A stretch of DNA of 64,000 bases from Epiperipatus broadwayi (GCA_028023455.1 JAQFVV010006643.1:188001-252000), one strand, 5' to 3'; shown: positions 1 to 11,990, numbered from the stretch's first letter. Notes: generated by a model from the sequence alone, not told the origin. Numbers and translations: made by a program.

Positions 1-2435
1 GTATAACATGAAAAAAAGACATAATTAACACATTTTGTCTCAATGTGGCAAGCATCCACAGTAAAAATAAAAAAATATTTTTAACTTGTAATTAACTAGC
101 CTCCCTTCAAAAAGAAGGGTTTTTTAAAGAAAGCAAACATGCTTGTGAGTTTAGGAGGTTGTCAGCATATTAAGCTCAATTCAAAATATAATATATAAGC
201 AATAAAGAGTAGAATAGGAAAATAATATTACATTACTGAGACTTAATAATAGGAGAAATATTATAGTAGGGTTCTTATAGAGAGTCAAATACAAATTTAA
301 ACTAAGGAACAAAAATATAAATCATTTTAACAACTAATTTCCGATCTCAAGATCAGCTAAAAAATTATATTACATTTAAGAAATTTTTATATGAAATAGT
401 TAGATTAAAGTTTAAATTATTTAAAGAAAGTTTATAAATCTTGAGAGGCAGCATGAGTTTATTACCTTAAACATCAAACAGCAGTCCTTGATTAAATGAA
501 GCATCCATAAGGTTCCCTGAGGTAAGTCATAGGCATACTAGATCTAGTTATAACTCTTATTTGCCAGGCAGGTAGCATTTCCATTATTTAATTTTCAAGT
601 ATAGTAACATAGTTCATAATAGGTCCAGGGGTATCTTTGTGGGAGACAGCATTGAAATAAATAGGAAAGGTGGATTTTCCCTCTACTTGATGCACATTGG
701 ATTAAAAATTTGACTGGAGTAAAGTAAGTTGTTCATTGCTCTTCAAAAAAAGACACTCTCCTTTTCTGCATACAAATTTTGCCCTATTTATACTTTCATT
801 AAATTTTATGGAATGCTTTTAGTTGTAATCACCTGAGGCAATTTGCATAACCATGACCCTATGCAAGTTGCAGACCAGATGCCCATTTTTGTTTTAGAAA
901 GTCAGAAAAACAATATAACCACTTTAAAAAGGATAAAATTTCCATTAATAATTATTATATTATATTTCTAAAATTATACTATTTTAAATCTTACTAATGG
1001 ATTTTTGTACTAATTACTTTAATTACATTCAAGAACATTCAACAGGATTGCATCAGTTTTTCTGACCACCATTACTGAAAAATAAATAATATTTTAAATA
1101 TAGAATATGACGCGTAATAAATTGAAATAATAATTATTTTATATATAATCTTCCATCACCTGTTATATATACATATCATTTACACACACACATGATTCTT
1201 GATTATATTAATATTACTATTTATTTATTTATTTACTTATGTAAGATATCCAGAGATATCCCCATCAAAGTTATTTTGTAGAGAAAAAAGAAAAAAAAAA
1301 TAGTGAGATGAGGGTAAATATTAGCATAGCAGATGGGGTTTGAATTTGATTTGGTGGTGGGAGGTTGGATGGAACTGTGAAGTGCAATCTGACTCTCAGA
1401 TTGACCACTTCATTATACTTCTAAAAACATTTACATAATAAAACAAAACCACAAACATAATTACTACTCTACCTTCATCTAAATTTTAGCTTCATCATAT
1501 TAGAGATACATTTGCTGTATAAACATATCATGAAATATTACTGCAAACTTTCTAGACACACATCAATAGCTTACCCACTTCAATTAAATTCATAAATAGA
1601 ATTGAAAAAACAAAAATTGACATTGCTGAAAGTTTTTGTGGGAAGACTTTCCAATGGCAAAATCAAAATTACAGTCTTCTGAAAATCTGTACCCACAGAA
1701 AAATACTTGTCATATACATCCAATCATTAAAAAAGCATAAAAATTGAAATTAAATTATTACTATGAAACAAAGAAAAACAGTTTTCTCAGAAACCAGCAA
1801 CTTAAAAAAAGAAAGATCTTACATAGACACTCTCATAAATAATGGTTATTCATCATCTATTACTAAGAAAATCTTAAATAGACCACAAAGAGAAAGAATA
1901 AAATAAAAAACAATTATAGGTATTATATTTTATTTATATATATTAGGAATACTAATATGGTAAAGAAAATATGTAGTGAATACAATATCAGAACAGTTTT
2001 TCAAAGCTATGTTATATTATGAAGAATTTTAATCATAAAACACAAAGTGGATAAGTCAAAAAACAAAAACTAGATCTGTAAAATGTCATATACATTTGGA
2101 AAGTTGTATATCAGTGAAACAATCCAACTGACTGAAAAATGATTTTAAAAAGAACAAAGTAATGATGAAGAGAAAAATAGGAAAACATGAATACACCATA
2201 AATTACATGTTTGATTGGAATAAGACAAGAATAGTGAATGAAGAGCAAAAAGTAAATAGAAGAAAATTTTAAAAAGCTACATACATGATAGTGGCAAATA
2301 ATTCCATAAGTCAACTTAGTGTGATAATTCATAATATTTGAAAACCGTTCATTAACCATTCTCTTGAGAAAAAATGGAGAAATCATAAGAATTTTCATAG
2401 ATAAGTATATACAATTTTTGTAGATTGATGTCTTT
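1..2435. other. AT-rich intergenic DNA, no gene recognised
   Basis: I see no convincing coding region, RNA gene or full repeat here. The longest open frame (minus strand, 2111-2398, 95 codons) is almost all Phe, Leu, Ile, Tyr and His, as chance frames in AT-rich DNA are. Short A/T runs and (CA)n near 1180-1195 are the only simple-sequence features. Confidence 0.6.
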
Positions 2436-2515
2436 GTCAGGATAGTCTAGTTGGTTATAGCAGTACTTTAAATTTTGTGCTCATAAATCTAAAAGTTCTA
2501 GTTCAATTTCTATGC
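2436..2515 (+). repeat. tRNA-like fragment, probably a decayed SINE head
   Basis: A box-A-like stretch (TAGTCTAGTTGG near 2443) is followed about 50 bases later by a box-B-like stretch (AGTTCAATTTC near 2498), the spacing of an internal Pol III promoter. The T arm does not pair, so this is not a working tRNA gene. A tRNA-derived SINE head or tRNA pseudogene is the best reading. Confidence 0.3.
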
Positions 2516-2718
2516 TAGTTATATTATTGGTTAGGTCAGCATCATCTGAAAAAGAGAGCTGAATCATAGTATTTGGATTTTTGTGTTATATACTAATCAA
2601 CTAACATTTAAATGTATTTAAAAAGTTTAAATAAAGTTTGATTTTTTTCTAAAGGAATTTAACAGTTAATTCTAATTGATCAAAATAGTCCAACATATAA
2701 TTAAATCAAATAATCCTA

Positions 2719-2887
2719 AAAACTCTGGAATTTGTGAATAAACCAAAACCAATATGCACAGACATCTAATATATATATATATATAATAAACCAAAACCAA
2801 TATGCACAGACATCTAATATATATATATATATATATTAGATGTCTGTGCATATTGGTTTTGGTTTATTCACAAATTCCAGAGTTTTA
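2719..2887. repeat. Foldback repeat, about 52-bp arms
   Basis: The left arm (about 2719-2770) is repeated in reverse complement, nearly without error, at 2834-2885. Part of the left arm plus its (AT)n is also directly duplicated inside (about 2788-2820). The arms could form a long hairpin with an (AT)n loop. It directly adjoins the hammerhead-bearing repeat at 2895. Origin (MITE or local inverted duplication) is unresolved. Confidence 0.8.
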
Positions 2888-2894
2888 TGATTTT

Positions 2895-3185
2895 TTTCAG
2901 TTGGAGAGCTGACTTTAAAGACATGTAGATGTCTAAAAGTTTCAGATCTTCTTCTAACAATTAACTTTTAGATAAATGCCTTGCTTGAGTTGGTTTTTTA
3001 AATCTAATGTCCCAACTCCTCACTGAAGAGACCCATAGGTCGAAACCGGTCTGGGGATGGGGACAATCCAAGATAAAAATGATTTGAATGTCTTCTCTTG
3101 TAGTAGCATTTATCATAAATAAAAAAAGCTTGTTTAGAGCTATTAGCACGCTCTTAATTTTATATATATATAATAAATACAATTC
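2895..3185 (+). mobile_element. Hammerhead-bearing repeat, family A, copy 1
   Basis: This stretch aligns over its whole length with the reverse complement of 47806-48070, and its central part with the reverse complement of about 39858-39912. It is therefore a dispersed repeat. A hammerhead core sits in the middle (3008-3065). No protein is encoded; a 73-codon minus-strand frame (2961-3182) overlies the ribozyme and is not credible. By analogy with known hammerhead repeats it may be a retrozyme or the non-coding part of a Penelope-like element; that is inference. Confidence 0.65.
3008..3065 (+). ncRNA. Hammerhead ribozyme candidate, family A
   Basis: The core CTGAAGA lies at 3023-3029. Stem II (GACC/GGTC with a CATA loop) is 3030-3041, GAAA is 3042-3045, a palindromic stem III ACCGGT is 3045-3050, and cleavage is expected after C3051 (GTC site). 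Stem I pairs TGTCCC (3008-3013) with GGGACA (3060-3065), and CTCC near 3017 with GGGG near 3053, around an internal loop. All invariant core bases are present. Stem III has no loop as a monomer, so activity would need a dimer. No transcription evidence is available. Confidence 0.72.
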
Positions 3186-5214
3186 TTCACAATTTCTTAC
3201 TAATTAATTAGAAACATGTGATGTTACTTAAAGTTTGTAGTTCATACTTAATCATTGCTTTGGGAGATTGAGTACCAATCATATAAAATCAGTAAAATTG
3301 CAAAAAAAAAAAAATTAAACCTCTCACATAACCTAATTTGGCATACATTAGCTTGCATTGTGTAATGTTTTTTAATAATTAGTACCATATTAAAAAACTG
3401 TATTTTAGGCTTCATTCAGCTTTAATAAGATGACAGGAAGTTCACATGGAAATGAAATTATTTTACTTGTCCACTAGAGAAATTTACATGACTGCTAAAA
3501 TTTGTATTCTATATTCTTATTTTACTTTCAACATTGATTTATTGTTTTGCTAGTATTTTGTATGAGTATGTTTTAATTAGACTGTAAATTTAAGGTCTCA
3601 ACTACTTTGCTTCAAATATTTTTTTATATATCTTGATTTACCCTGTATGCTTGTAGTTATCCATTAAATTACTAGTTTAGGAAACAGTTTTTTTAATGCT
3701 CTAATCTCAAGAGATGATTAAACTTTAAATTTCAACTTTCTTTAGTTACTGAGAGCAAGATGGCCAGTAATGTTAAATGTATCTATTATTAAGTGATTGT
3801 AGCTTTCTCTGTGGTCAGTGCACTGTTTGTAATTCCTGACTTCTGGTTACATTGTCAGCAAATAGGGGAGAAGTAGATAGATAATAACGTTTTATTTTAA
3901 AAAGCAAATTGTATCAATGTTTTGAACAAAGTAAAAATTATATTTTTTGCTAATATTATTCATCTTTTTAATAGTTATTTTATTATTATAAATATTACTT
4001 TTATTTCTATTAACATACGTTGTAGACATAAATCAGCCACCATAAATACTAATCAGCCAACAATTAAATAAAAATATTTTTCAATTCCATATACAATCTA
4101 AAACTTTAATTATTAATATTTATAAATTCACAAAGTAATTAAATTTGCTGAAAAGATTATTTTTCGCCATTTGTAATTTTTTTTTCCTACGTTATTTGCA
4201 TAATTGAATAAACTTCGAATGTTAGTCTTTCTTCCAACAATCAAGTTTATCGACTATTCCAATCTAATAAATCTCAATACTTTTTCTCCCACATAACATT
4301 TTCCTGCTTTGTTCACAAACCTTTCACAATCCTGTAATGCTGTAATTAAAATAAAATTACTTCACTAACATTTTAAATTATTGAAATATAATTAGTTTAA
4401 TTTTATGACGAAATCATTCTGCACAACTTCATGTTCATTTACAATATATATATGCGACATTATGTCTATATATATATAAACATTATCAACATTGGCAATT
4501 TTTTTATAAATGAGTAGAGCCATCCTAATTCAAAAAACAAAAAAAGACAGAATTTTCAAAAGTTAAACGTGAGGTTAACGATAGCTATACAAACCAGTCT
4601 ATGAAACACAAACACATTCATGTATAATGTCAAATCTTTGTTTACGTATCATTTTGCGTTGTATCTTTTACTATCTTCTGCAATAAACCTTTTAAAAATA
4701 CTTATTCGTACATAATAAAAATATACTTTTTTTTATGTGAGGAGTACTTCAATTTTTAAAAAGTTATTGGAGAGGAAGGGAGGTAAATTTTTATTTAAAT
4801 GTAAAATCGATTATTGAAACATGTTTTGGAAAAAGATGAAAAGTTAATATTTTTTCCTGCAATGATTTTAAAAAGATATTTGATGAGATTAGTTGGATAC
4901 TATGGAAAGAAAAACCATGAATTGAAAGGAGAGATGACTATTAAACAGTGATATACGAAATAGAAGATATATAGTAATGGATGTAAGGCAGGAAAAAAAA
5001 AGTATTGCCTATTTCCTTTTCTGTTTAATATTTATTACGATCTGCTTATATGCAAGGGTGTTTGTGTTTACGTTAAGCAAAAGTACTCTTGGTATCATAT
5101 CAAATTTGCACTTTTTTTTCTTCAAACAAAATGAATAAATAAATAATATATGTGAAATAGTAAATATGCAAAATACGAAATATACTTATTAGATAATGAT
5201 TCAAATTTTTATTT
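3186..5214. other. AT-rich DNA, nothing assigned
   Basis: No open frame with protein-like composition and no recognisable element. A few CpG dinucleotides survive around 4400-4650, but no promoter or exon can be supported. Confidence 0.55.
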
Positions 5215-5372
5215 ATAATTTATAAATATAGGGGTTTGAACTCAGACCTTCAAGCACCCAACAACTATCCACACTATCTCATACAACTGATACACATGAC
5301 CACACACATGTAGAAAAGATAAATAATCACTAATATGCCATTAAAACTCCAAGTTTGTGAAGCGTGCCTGGT
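5215..5372 (-). mobile_element. Hammerhead SINE-like element, family C, 3' arm fragment
   Basis: It matches the right arm of the copies at 41.6, 49.4, 54.3 and 62.6 kb, read on the minus strand. The fragment starts just after the expected ribozyme cleavage point (ATTAGTGATTATTTATC on the minus strand) and runs to the box-B-like terminus (GAGTTCAAACCCC). The ribozyme core itself is missing. Confidence 0.65.
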
Positions 5373-7414
5373 TTTCAAATATTTATAATTTATCAATAAT
5401 ATGAAGTATGTAAAGCTGTATGAAGAATCAACAAAACAAAATTTCTAAACATTTGCAATAATAATAATAAAACAAGCATAAATCATTGTCTATAATTTTA
5501 TATTTTGTGTTAAATTACATTTGATCACCTTTTTTGTATGTAATATTTTTGATACAAAATAATTTTTAATAAGTTTACTTGCACTGAAATAATTGGAATC
5601 GTCACATAGTTTTTTAAAAGTACTGCTAAACTTTTTTAATTATCTAAACGAGTTTTAAAATTACATTTTAAACGCAATTTTTTGTTTATTTACAATCAAT
5701 TCTATTTATAACATTTATAATAATAGTGTATTGCTTTAAAAGAAATATATATATATATTTATAAAATTAATATATTTTAATTGAACAACTAAAAGACGAT
5801 TTCCAATTTTAGGTTTTTTTAATGTTTTATAAAATTAGAATGTTTTGCATTTTAATTAATATTAGAGATATCTGATTGCATTGTATTAGTTAATAATAAA
5901 AACGTATATTACCCGGTGATAATTTATTTCAGAATTCTAACAAAGTATATTTGAGTCGAAGAAAATGTTTGTTGTTGATATTAATTGTAGTATTTGTTGT
6001 TTGGTGCAATAGTTTAGAATTTACATTTAATGTTTAATGTAGAAACATGTGTTGTTGTTCTGTTAAATTACTGCTAGCAATGATGTAAAATATCTTAGCT
6101 GCAAATACCAGAAAAAAAAATTAATGTTATTATTATTATTTAAAAATTTTTTAAATACTACAGGCAGCAGTTGAAGTTTTTTTATCTATTCGATTTTATT
6201 AAAACAAATAATGATAAATTTATTAAAAGAGATTGCAGTCATGCAGCTTGAAAACATCTAATATTCATATTATTTAATCAGTCTTTATAAGTAAAAGTAT
6301 TGTTATTAGAAAAAAGTAACTGGAATACAGTAATTTCTTAAGGAAAATGAGTAGGGAAAGTATAGGTGAATAGAAAATGGATTTAATGTAGAATTTTATT
6401 TTTGTTGTTGTTGTTTGCAAAGAGAATAATACATTAGAGCAAATTAGGTCTTTGATAGATGAATGAGTATAGCAAAGCATATTTTTTTATTTATTTGTTA
6501 ATTTTTACATTGACAACAACATCTAAGTTAGAGAGATTTTTAACAGTGTTATGAATAAGCACTTACTAAATTAACATTATAAGCCTTGAAAAACTTGAGA
6601 AAATTTTTCATCTTTCTATATAATTCCAAATTGTTTATTTTCAATTTTTTGATAATTTATTGAAACTGTTGTTATCCACAAATGAGAACTCAAATGATAA
6701 CCTTTAATCATTGTAAATAACTTTCATTGTAAACAACTAATTATGAATAAAGTTTGTTTGAAATGAACTCTAACAAATATCTCATTCCTATTTATTTTTT
6801 ATCTACCGATAATGATTTCAAATCATTTACAAATAAAAGTTTGATGTAAGTTCTATAAAATTGTCCTATATATAGATATTATAGCTATATATCTAAAAGA
6901 GAAAAATATTTTTTTCTTTTAAGTAATTTCTGGTAGCTCATCCCCCCCCCCTCAGTTTTGGTTTTTTTTATAGAAACACTCTCTTCCTTGTTTATAATCT
7001 AAATTGGCTTTGAAGTATCATGAAATATTTTGCAATGTGAAATTATTAATATTTTTTTTTATTTAAAAAAAAAAGAATATAAGTCATTTCAGCTTGGAAA
7101 TGACTGATTAAATCATGATTCATAAATCTTTAATTCTCACTCGACTATTTCACCTCTATACTTAAACACACAGTAATTCTGCAATTAATTAAATATATAT
7201 TTTTTGCTCATATCTTCTTTTTGCATTTTGGTAGTGATTTTTTTAAAGTATAACAAATCACTAGAAAACACATGTCGCTTGTAAATGTTATTTACAATAA
7301 TAAAAACTTTATATAATTTTTTCTAAAACCATCTTATGATCTTTCTTTTTAAAAACGCACAAAGTAATTTTCTGAACTATTTTTGAATGTCTTGGTAGCA
7401 TCAATTCTACTTTT
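5373..7414. other. AT-rich DNA, nothing assigned
   Basis: Contains homopolymer runs (a C run near 6943-6953) and low-complexity frames only. The 68-codon minus frame at 6274-6480 is Leu/Ile/Ser-rich and is judged spurious. Confidence 0.55.
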
Positions 7415-7502
7415 AATAATTAACATCACTTTTCTTTTTTTTTTCATATGTCATAGCATCTACCTCTCGGCTAACAACGCAAGACAATAATTAACATCAC
7501 TT
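7415..7502 (-). mobile_element. Internally deleted tRNA-SINE with perfect 17-bp target duplication
   Basis: The 17-base word aataattaacatcactt occurs at 7415-7431 and again at 7486-7502. Between them are 54 bases: a T run (the A tail on the minus strand), catatgtcatagcatc, then tacctctcggctaac. These match the two ends of the SINE at 60.35 kb, with the middle missing. It is a genuine retroposition event of a shortened SINE copy. Confidence 0.8.
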
Positions 7503-7740
7503 AACTCAAGATTATGATAGTTGACACTAAAGAACTGTTCTTATCTTAATTTTATTTTTCCACTTTCTATCAGAAAGTGCATTTGTAGTTACTGCAAAGT
7601 CTTCTTTTCAAATGTTTTTTTCAAATGATGGCCACAAATAAATTAATATTTTTTATTAAGTTTTAGAATTTTTAAAACATCTTGTCAATACTATTAAAAA
7701 TCAAAATTAAATTTTGTGCTGAGCTTATTTGCTATGTTCA

Positions 7741-8043
7741 TATAAACAGAGTAGCTAAAATTCAAAAAAAACATTAATTATAAAAAGTGTGATACCATGT
7801 ACCAGAATCATGGTGATGTATTGGAACTCAACTGGACAGTTAATATTCCAGTCCATGCTAGTGTTACAAGAAACTATTTGCCAAGCGCTTTCAGTACCAT
7901 GTACGAGAATCATCATAACATATTCGAACTGAATAGTTAATATTTCAGTGCATGCTCAGTGAAATATTAACTGTTCAGTTCCAATATGTGGCAAATAGTT
8001 TTTTGTGATTAATGTTTTTTGAATTTTAGCTACTCTGTTTATC
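7741..8043. mobile_element. Foldback/MITE-like element, about 37-bp terminal inverted repeats
   Basis: The end GATAAACAGAGTAGC (7741 on, first base varies) reappears inverted at 8007-8043 with about 35 of 37 bases matching. A second, imperfect internal inverted repeat runs from about 7830 to 7985 (GAACTGAACAGTTAATATT-like arms), with the unit ACCATGTAC-GAATCAT duplicated at 7795 and 7896. There is no coding capacity. A non-autonomous DNA transposon is the likeliest class; no clear target duplication is visible. Confidence 0.7.
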
Positions 8044-9626
8044 ACACTTTATACATGAAGAATAATTTTCATTGTCTGACAGTTTTTATATTATTTATTT
8101 TCTATTTCCCCCCATTTTCACATTTATACTTTACAAACAAATAATTACAAACTCTAGAATTGTTTTTTATAATAGTAATTTATTTAATTTTTATAGCATA
8201 TATAGACATTTAGAAGAGAACAATTGCCATATTTGATCATTTTTTAAATTTGTCTTGATTAATTAAATAAATAATTCATTTCTGACTATTCCATCCTTAA
8301 TAGTGCCATCTACCCTTAATAATGGATTTCATAAATCTACTATTTGTTTATTTTGTTAACTCTTATTCATGCTTCATATAGTATCTCTTATTTAAGATTT
8401 TCTAGATTTTTAATACAGAAATTTTCATTTAAAACATGAAAACTGAAAATGCAATATTTGACTCTAGGCATATGCATAGGCAATGTCCATATTTTGACAT
8501 AACCCCTGTCTAAAGTTTAAAGAAAAAGATTATAGGATTTTAACCTTAGCTTGTTAGATCTTTTTTAAACCCAATTTATAATAAATAACAAACCATTTAT
8601 AATAAATCTAGATTTAAAGTCAGTACAATCAATTATTTTTAGGAATTTCTGATCTCTTATTAATCAAAGGAAAGCCACCAAACTATATCAATGTGGCAAA
8701 GTCATTGTTTATAAAAAAAAATACAAATGCTTATATTGTGCAAAGTAGCAAAAAATATCTTCTAACTTCTTATAATTATCTTAAATACAGAACTTAGAAA
8801 TTACATGTGTCATGGTTGGTTTAATCGTTTAAATAAGAGAGTCCAAATAATTCTAGAAATAAATACGAATCCTGATTCTGCCTTTTAATTTGGGAAGCCT
8901 GTTGTTTCCCTTCTATAAGTCAAACTATTTCAATAAGTCCAATGTAATGTCAATATATATCAAACTGATTGCATTGGGGTTTAATGAGAAAAGAGTTGTT
9001 CATTTAAATGAAGCAGAATTTGTTTGCACTAGTTGATGGCTTTTTATTTTAAACTCATCATTAATTCAATATGATATCAAGTTAAGCACTCCATTATCTT
9101 TCTTTATACATCACTAGTTTGAGCAATATATAACAACTCATGACTTGCTTGCTCTAATCTGTTTACCACAATGTGAAATAAGCAAGAGGGTAATGAGCAT
9201 TCACTTTTTCTTTTATAAGCTTTTTTATGGTGCTGAAATTTTCTAAATAAGCCATATTTAATTTCTTATCACACCAACCTGCTTTCATTGATCCTAATAT
9301 TTTTTTTAATTAGTTCCATGATCAGTACAAAAAACTAAAAATATTCTACAATAGCCCTACATCTCAAATGCATTCATCTTCTATTCCATCTGATCTGCTA
9401 TAGGGTTCATGCTTCAGTAAAAAAGTAGTCTTTGTCACCTTTTAAAAAAAATATGATTAAATAATAAATTAAACTCTATTCATTATGCTAATTTGTAACT
9501 GCTATAAATTGGTCAGGTAACAGTTAATAATTATTTACTAATTGATAAGTAATGAAGATAATAAACTAAACTATTGCGTAACAAGTTTAACATATATGCG
9601 ATAGTTATGAAGATTTATTATAACTC
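8044..9626. other. AT-rich DNA, nothing assigned
   Basis: No gene, structured RNA or repeat could be supported by eye in this stretch. Confidence 0.5.
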
Positions 9627-9769
9627 TTATTTAGCAGAAGAGTAATTAAAATCTAATATGTTTAATGACATTGATTCTGTCATCCAATCTATATATGGTA
9701 ATGCCATGGCATATCCTTGCTTTATTGCATTAGTTGTGATAATATGAGTTAAAAACTCTCTATACTTAT

Positions 9770-9860
9770 TGTCACTTTGGACAACAATGGATGCCAGAAA
9801 GCTTGTGCACAAAATCCCCATCTAGTGCCTATTCATCCAATATCTTTAGACTAGTTTCTG
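9770..9860 (-). repeat. Inverted partial copy of the family B repeat
   Basis: On the minus strand this reads AGAAACTAGTCTAAAGATATTGG and on through GGCACTAGATGGGGATTTTG (shown in two pieces), matching 10204-10265 on the plus strand. It holds the 3' half of the hammerhead motif but not the CUGANGA half. It lies head-to-head with the first unit of the array, about 10 bases away. Confidence 0.65.
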
Positions 9861-10168
9861 GAGAGTTTTGTCTGTTTTAATAAATGTTAAGATCAAGCAT
9901 AAGAAATGGTGATCATGTGATATTTATTGACTTAAACCAATCCTGCCTAATAAGAGTGATGGATAAGGTTATTAAAAAACCAAAGATACCAAAATTTATA
10001 GATACTGAACTGAGTTCAGACTTATATGATTATATAAGCTGGTGTGCATGGATTGAAAACATTATAGTGTTTTCAGTTTAAGTCTCATCGTTTTGTAGTT
10101 AAGTAAAGATAAAAGGTGGCTGTTGGAGGGTTACATTAGATCCTAAGATCTAAATACAGTGCTTTCAT

Positions 10169-10227
10169 ATCCAAGGCTCTTCACTGACAAAGGTCACAAG
10201 CCAGAAACTAGTCTGAGGATATTGGAT
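10169..10227 (+). ncRNA. Hammerhead ribozyme candidate, family B unit 1
   Basis: The core CTGACAA (10184-10190) differs from CTGANGA by one base, as expected from CpG decay of CTGACGA. Stem II is AGG...GCC (10191-10202), GAAA is 10204-10207, palindromic stem III ACTAGT is 10207-10212, and the cleavage C is 10213. Stem I pairs TCTTCA (10178-10183) with TGAGGA (10214-10219), then ATCCAA (10169-10174) with TTGGAT (10222-10227) across a small internal loop. The two-part stem I fit is strong evidence. The present copy is probably inactive because of the core change and an extra A before GAAA. Confidence 0.7.
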
Positions 10228-10544
10228 GAGTAGGCACTAGTTGGGGATTTTATGCACAAGCCTTCTACTCTGGCTTGCACTGAGTGGCAATACATATAGA
10301 GTTTTGCTTCTTTCAATAACAGTTAAGAGCAAGCATAAGAAATGGTGATTATGTGATGTTTATAGGCTTAAAACCAATCCTGCCTAATAAGATAGTGGTG
10401 GCTATGGTTATTAAAAAACAAAAGACACCAAAATGTATAGGTACTGAACTGATCTCAGACCAATATGACTATATATGTTGGTGAGCTTGAATTGAAAACA
10501 TTATAGTGTTTTAGTTTAAGTCTCATAGTTTTGTAGTGGAGGGT

Positions 10545-10592
10545 TCTCACAGATGAAGGCTACAAGATAGAAACTAGTCTCAGGATATTATA
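10545..10592 (+). ncRNA. Decayed hammerhead, family B unit 2
   Basis: It has CAGATGA in place of CTGATGA (10550-10556), AGGCTACAAG for stem II, GAAA (10570-10573) and ACTAGTC (10573-10579). It is clearly homologous to the unit 1 motif. The core U is lost and one side of stem II is broken, so it should be inactive. Confidence 0.55.
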
Positions 10593-11010
10593 TTAGTAGG
10601 CATTAGATGGGGATTTGATGCACAAGTCTTCTGGCATTCATTGATTACTCTGGCTTGCACTGAGTGGCAATACATATAGAGAGTTTTTCCTGTTTTAATA
10701 ACAGTTAAGAGCAAGCAAAATAAATGGTAATCATGTGCTGTTTATTGGCTTAAAACCAATCCTCCCTACTAGGATAGTGGTGGATATGGTTATTAAAGAA
10801 CCAAAGATACCAAAATGTATAGGTACTGAACTGAGTTTACACCTATATGACTATATAAGCTGGTGAGTTTGGATTGAAAACATTATAGTGTTTTCAGTTT
10901 AAATCTCATAGTTTTGTAATTGAGATAAAAGGTGGCTATAGAGAGTTTTGCCTGTTTTAATAACAGTTAAAAGCAAGCATAAGAAATGATCATGTGATGT
11001 TTATTGATAA

Positions 11011-11990
11011 TATAAGTTCATTGCTCAATTGTTATTCTTTGTGTTCTGACTTCACAGTAGTCTAAAAAATTGGTGACTGTACTCTAAAAACCATGTGGAA
11101 TCTCATTATACATTTAGAGTCACCTACTCTATTTTGTTTGTTTTTATGAGTTATTGGACGGTTATTTTCCAGAATACCACTACTGACAATTTTGAATGAA
11201 TCATAAGTAGATCAATGTTTTTCATTTAAGCAGGGCAATGCTTTTAAATATTTAAGAAATTGTCTACCTGTTTATGGATAACAACAGATATTACATAAAA
11301 TTTTATACGACTAAACAGGTTTTTAATAAGCAAAAGCTTATTTTATTAAGTATTTTGCTGAAGTATAGTTTTAGAAGGAGAAATAGATTTGGATGATTAA
11401 AAAAAAAAAAGTGTATAAAGTAATAATGGCTTTGGACAATAGAAAAAATGTTAAAAGGAATCTACGTTTGTTGTGATGATGTATAGAAAATTAATTTAAA
11501 AAGATTAATTTTTTGTATTATGAATAGAATGAAGTGGAATTGAGCATTTCTTAAAAGCAAAAACTTATAAAGAATATGTTGAAAAAAATCTTTAGAATTG
11601 GAGATATGAGAAAAAAATAAATTTAGATCAAAATGAGAAAAATAATTATGAATGCTGAAAATTAGAACAATGCGCAGAGGATTGGGGGGGGGGGGAGTAA
11701 AAACAGAACCTAGATGTTATGGTGTTGCAAATAACTACTAGTCTTTTTTTTTAGGAAATTTCTTTATTACTTTATTAAAATATTTTCAATAGAATAAAAA
11801 ATTATTACAACTATTACATTTTTGTTAAAAAACTTTAAAAAAAACATTTCGACAAAAAAATAAATAAATAAACAAACAACAGTAGTAATAAAAACAACTT
11901 CAATCCAAGGTTAACACTCTAATAAGTACAGTATTAAATAAAACATATAAAGAATATTTCATAGTGCTTATTGTTTTTTATTTTGATAAA
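11011..11990. other. AT-rich DNA, nothing assigned
   Basis: Long A and G homopolymers (G run near 11685-11695) and AT-rich sequence. No gene or repeat recognised. Confidence 0.5.

Larger units (their letters stand above)
9866..11010 (+). repeat. Degenerate tandem array of hammerhead-bearing units (retrozyme-like, family B)
   Basis: Three long units and a partial fourth follow one another in the same orientation, starting near 9866, 10303, 10683 and 10945. Each opens with GTTTTAATAACAGTTAAGAGCAA-type sequence, runs through a stretch containing ACTGAACTGAG, and ends near GAGAGTTTTG. Units 1 and 2 end with hammerhead motifs; unit 3 has a deletion that removes it. Unit lengths are roughly 435, 380 and 260 bases. 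Short tandem units each with a hammerhead are the known layout of metazoan retrozymes; that assignment is inference. The 65-codon frame at 9884-10081 lies in a unit and is not conserved in the others. Confidence 0.7.

Noticed and set aside
2111-2398. 95-codon minus-strand gene
   Set aside because: Composition is that of random AT-rich DNA, with no domain and no promoter or poly(A) context.
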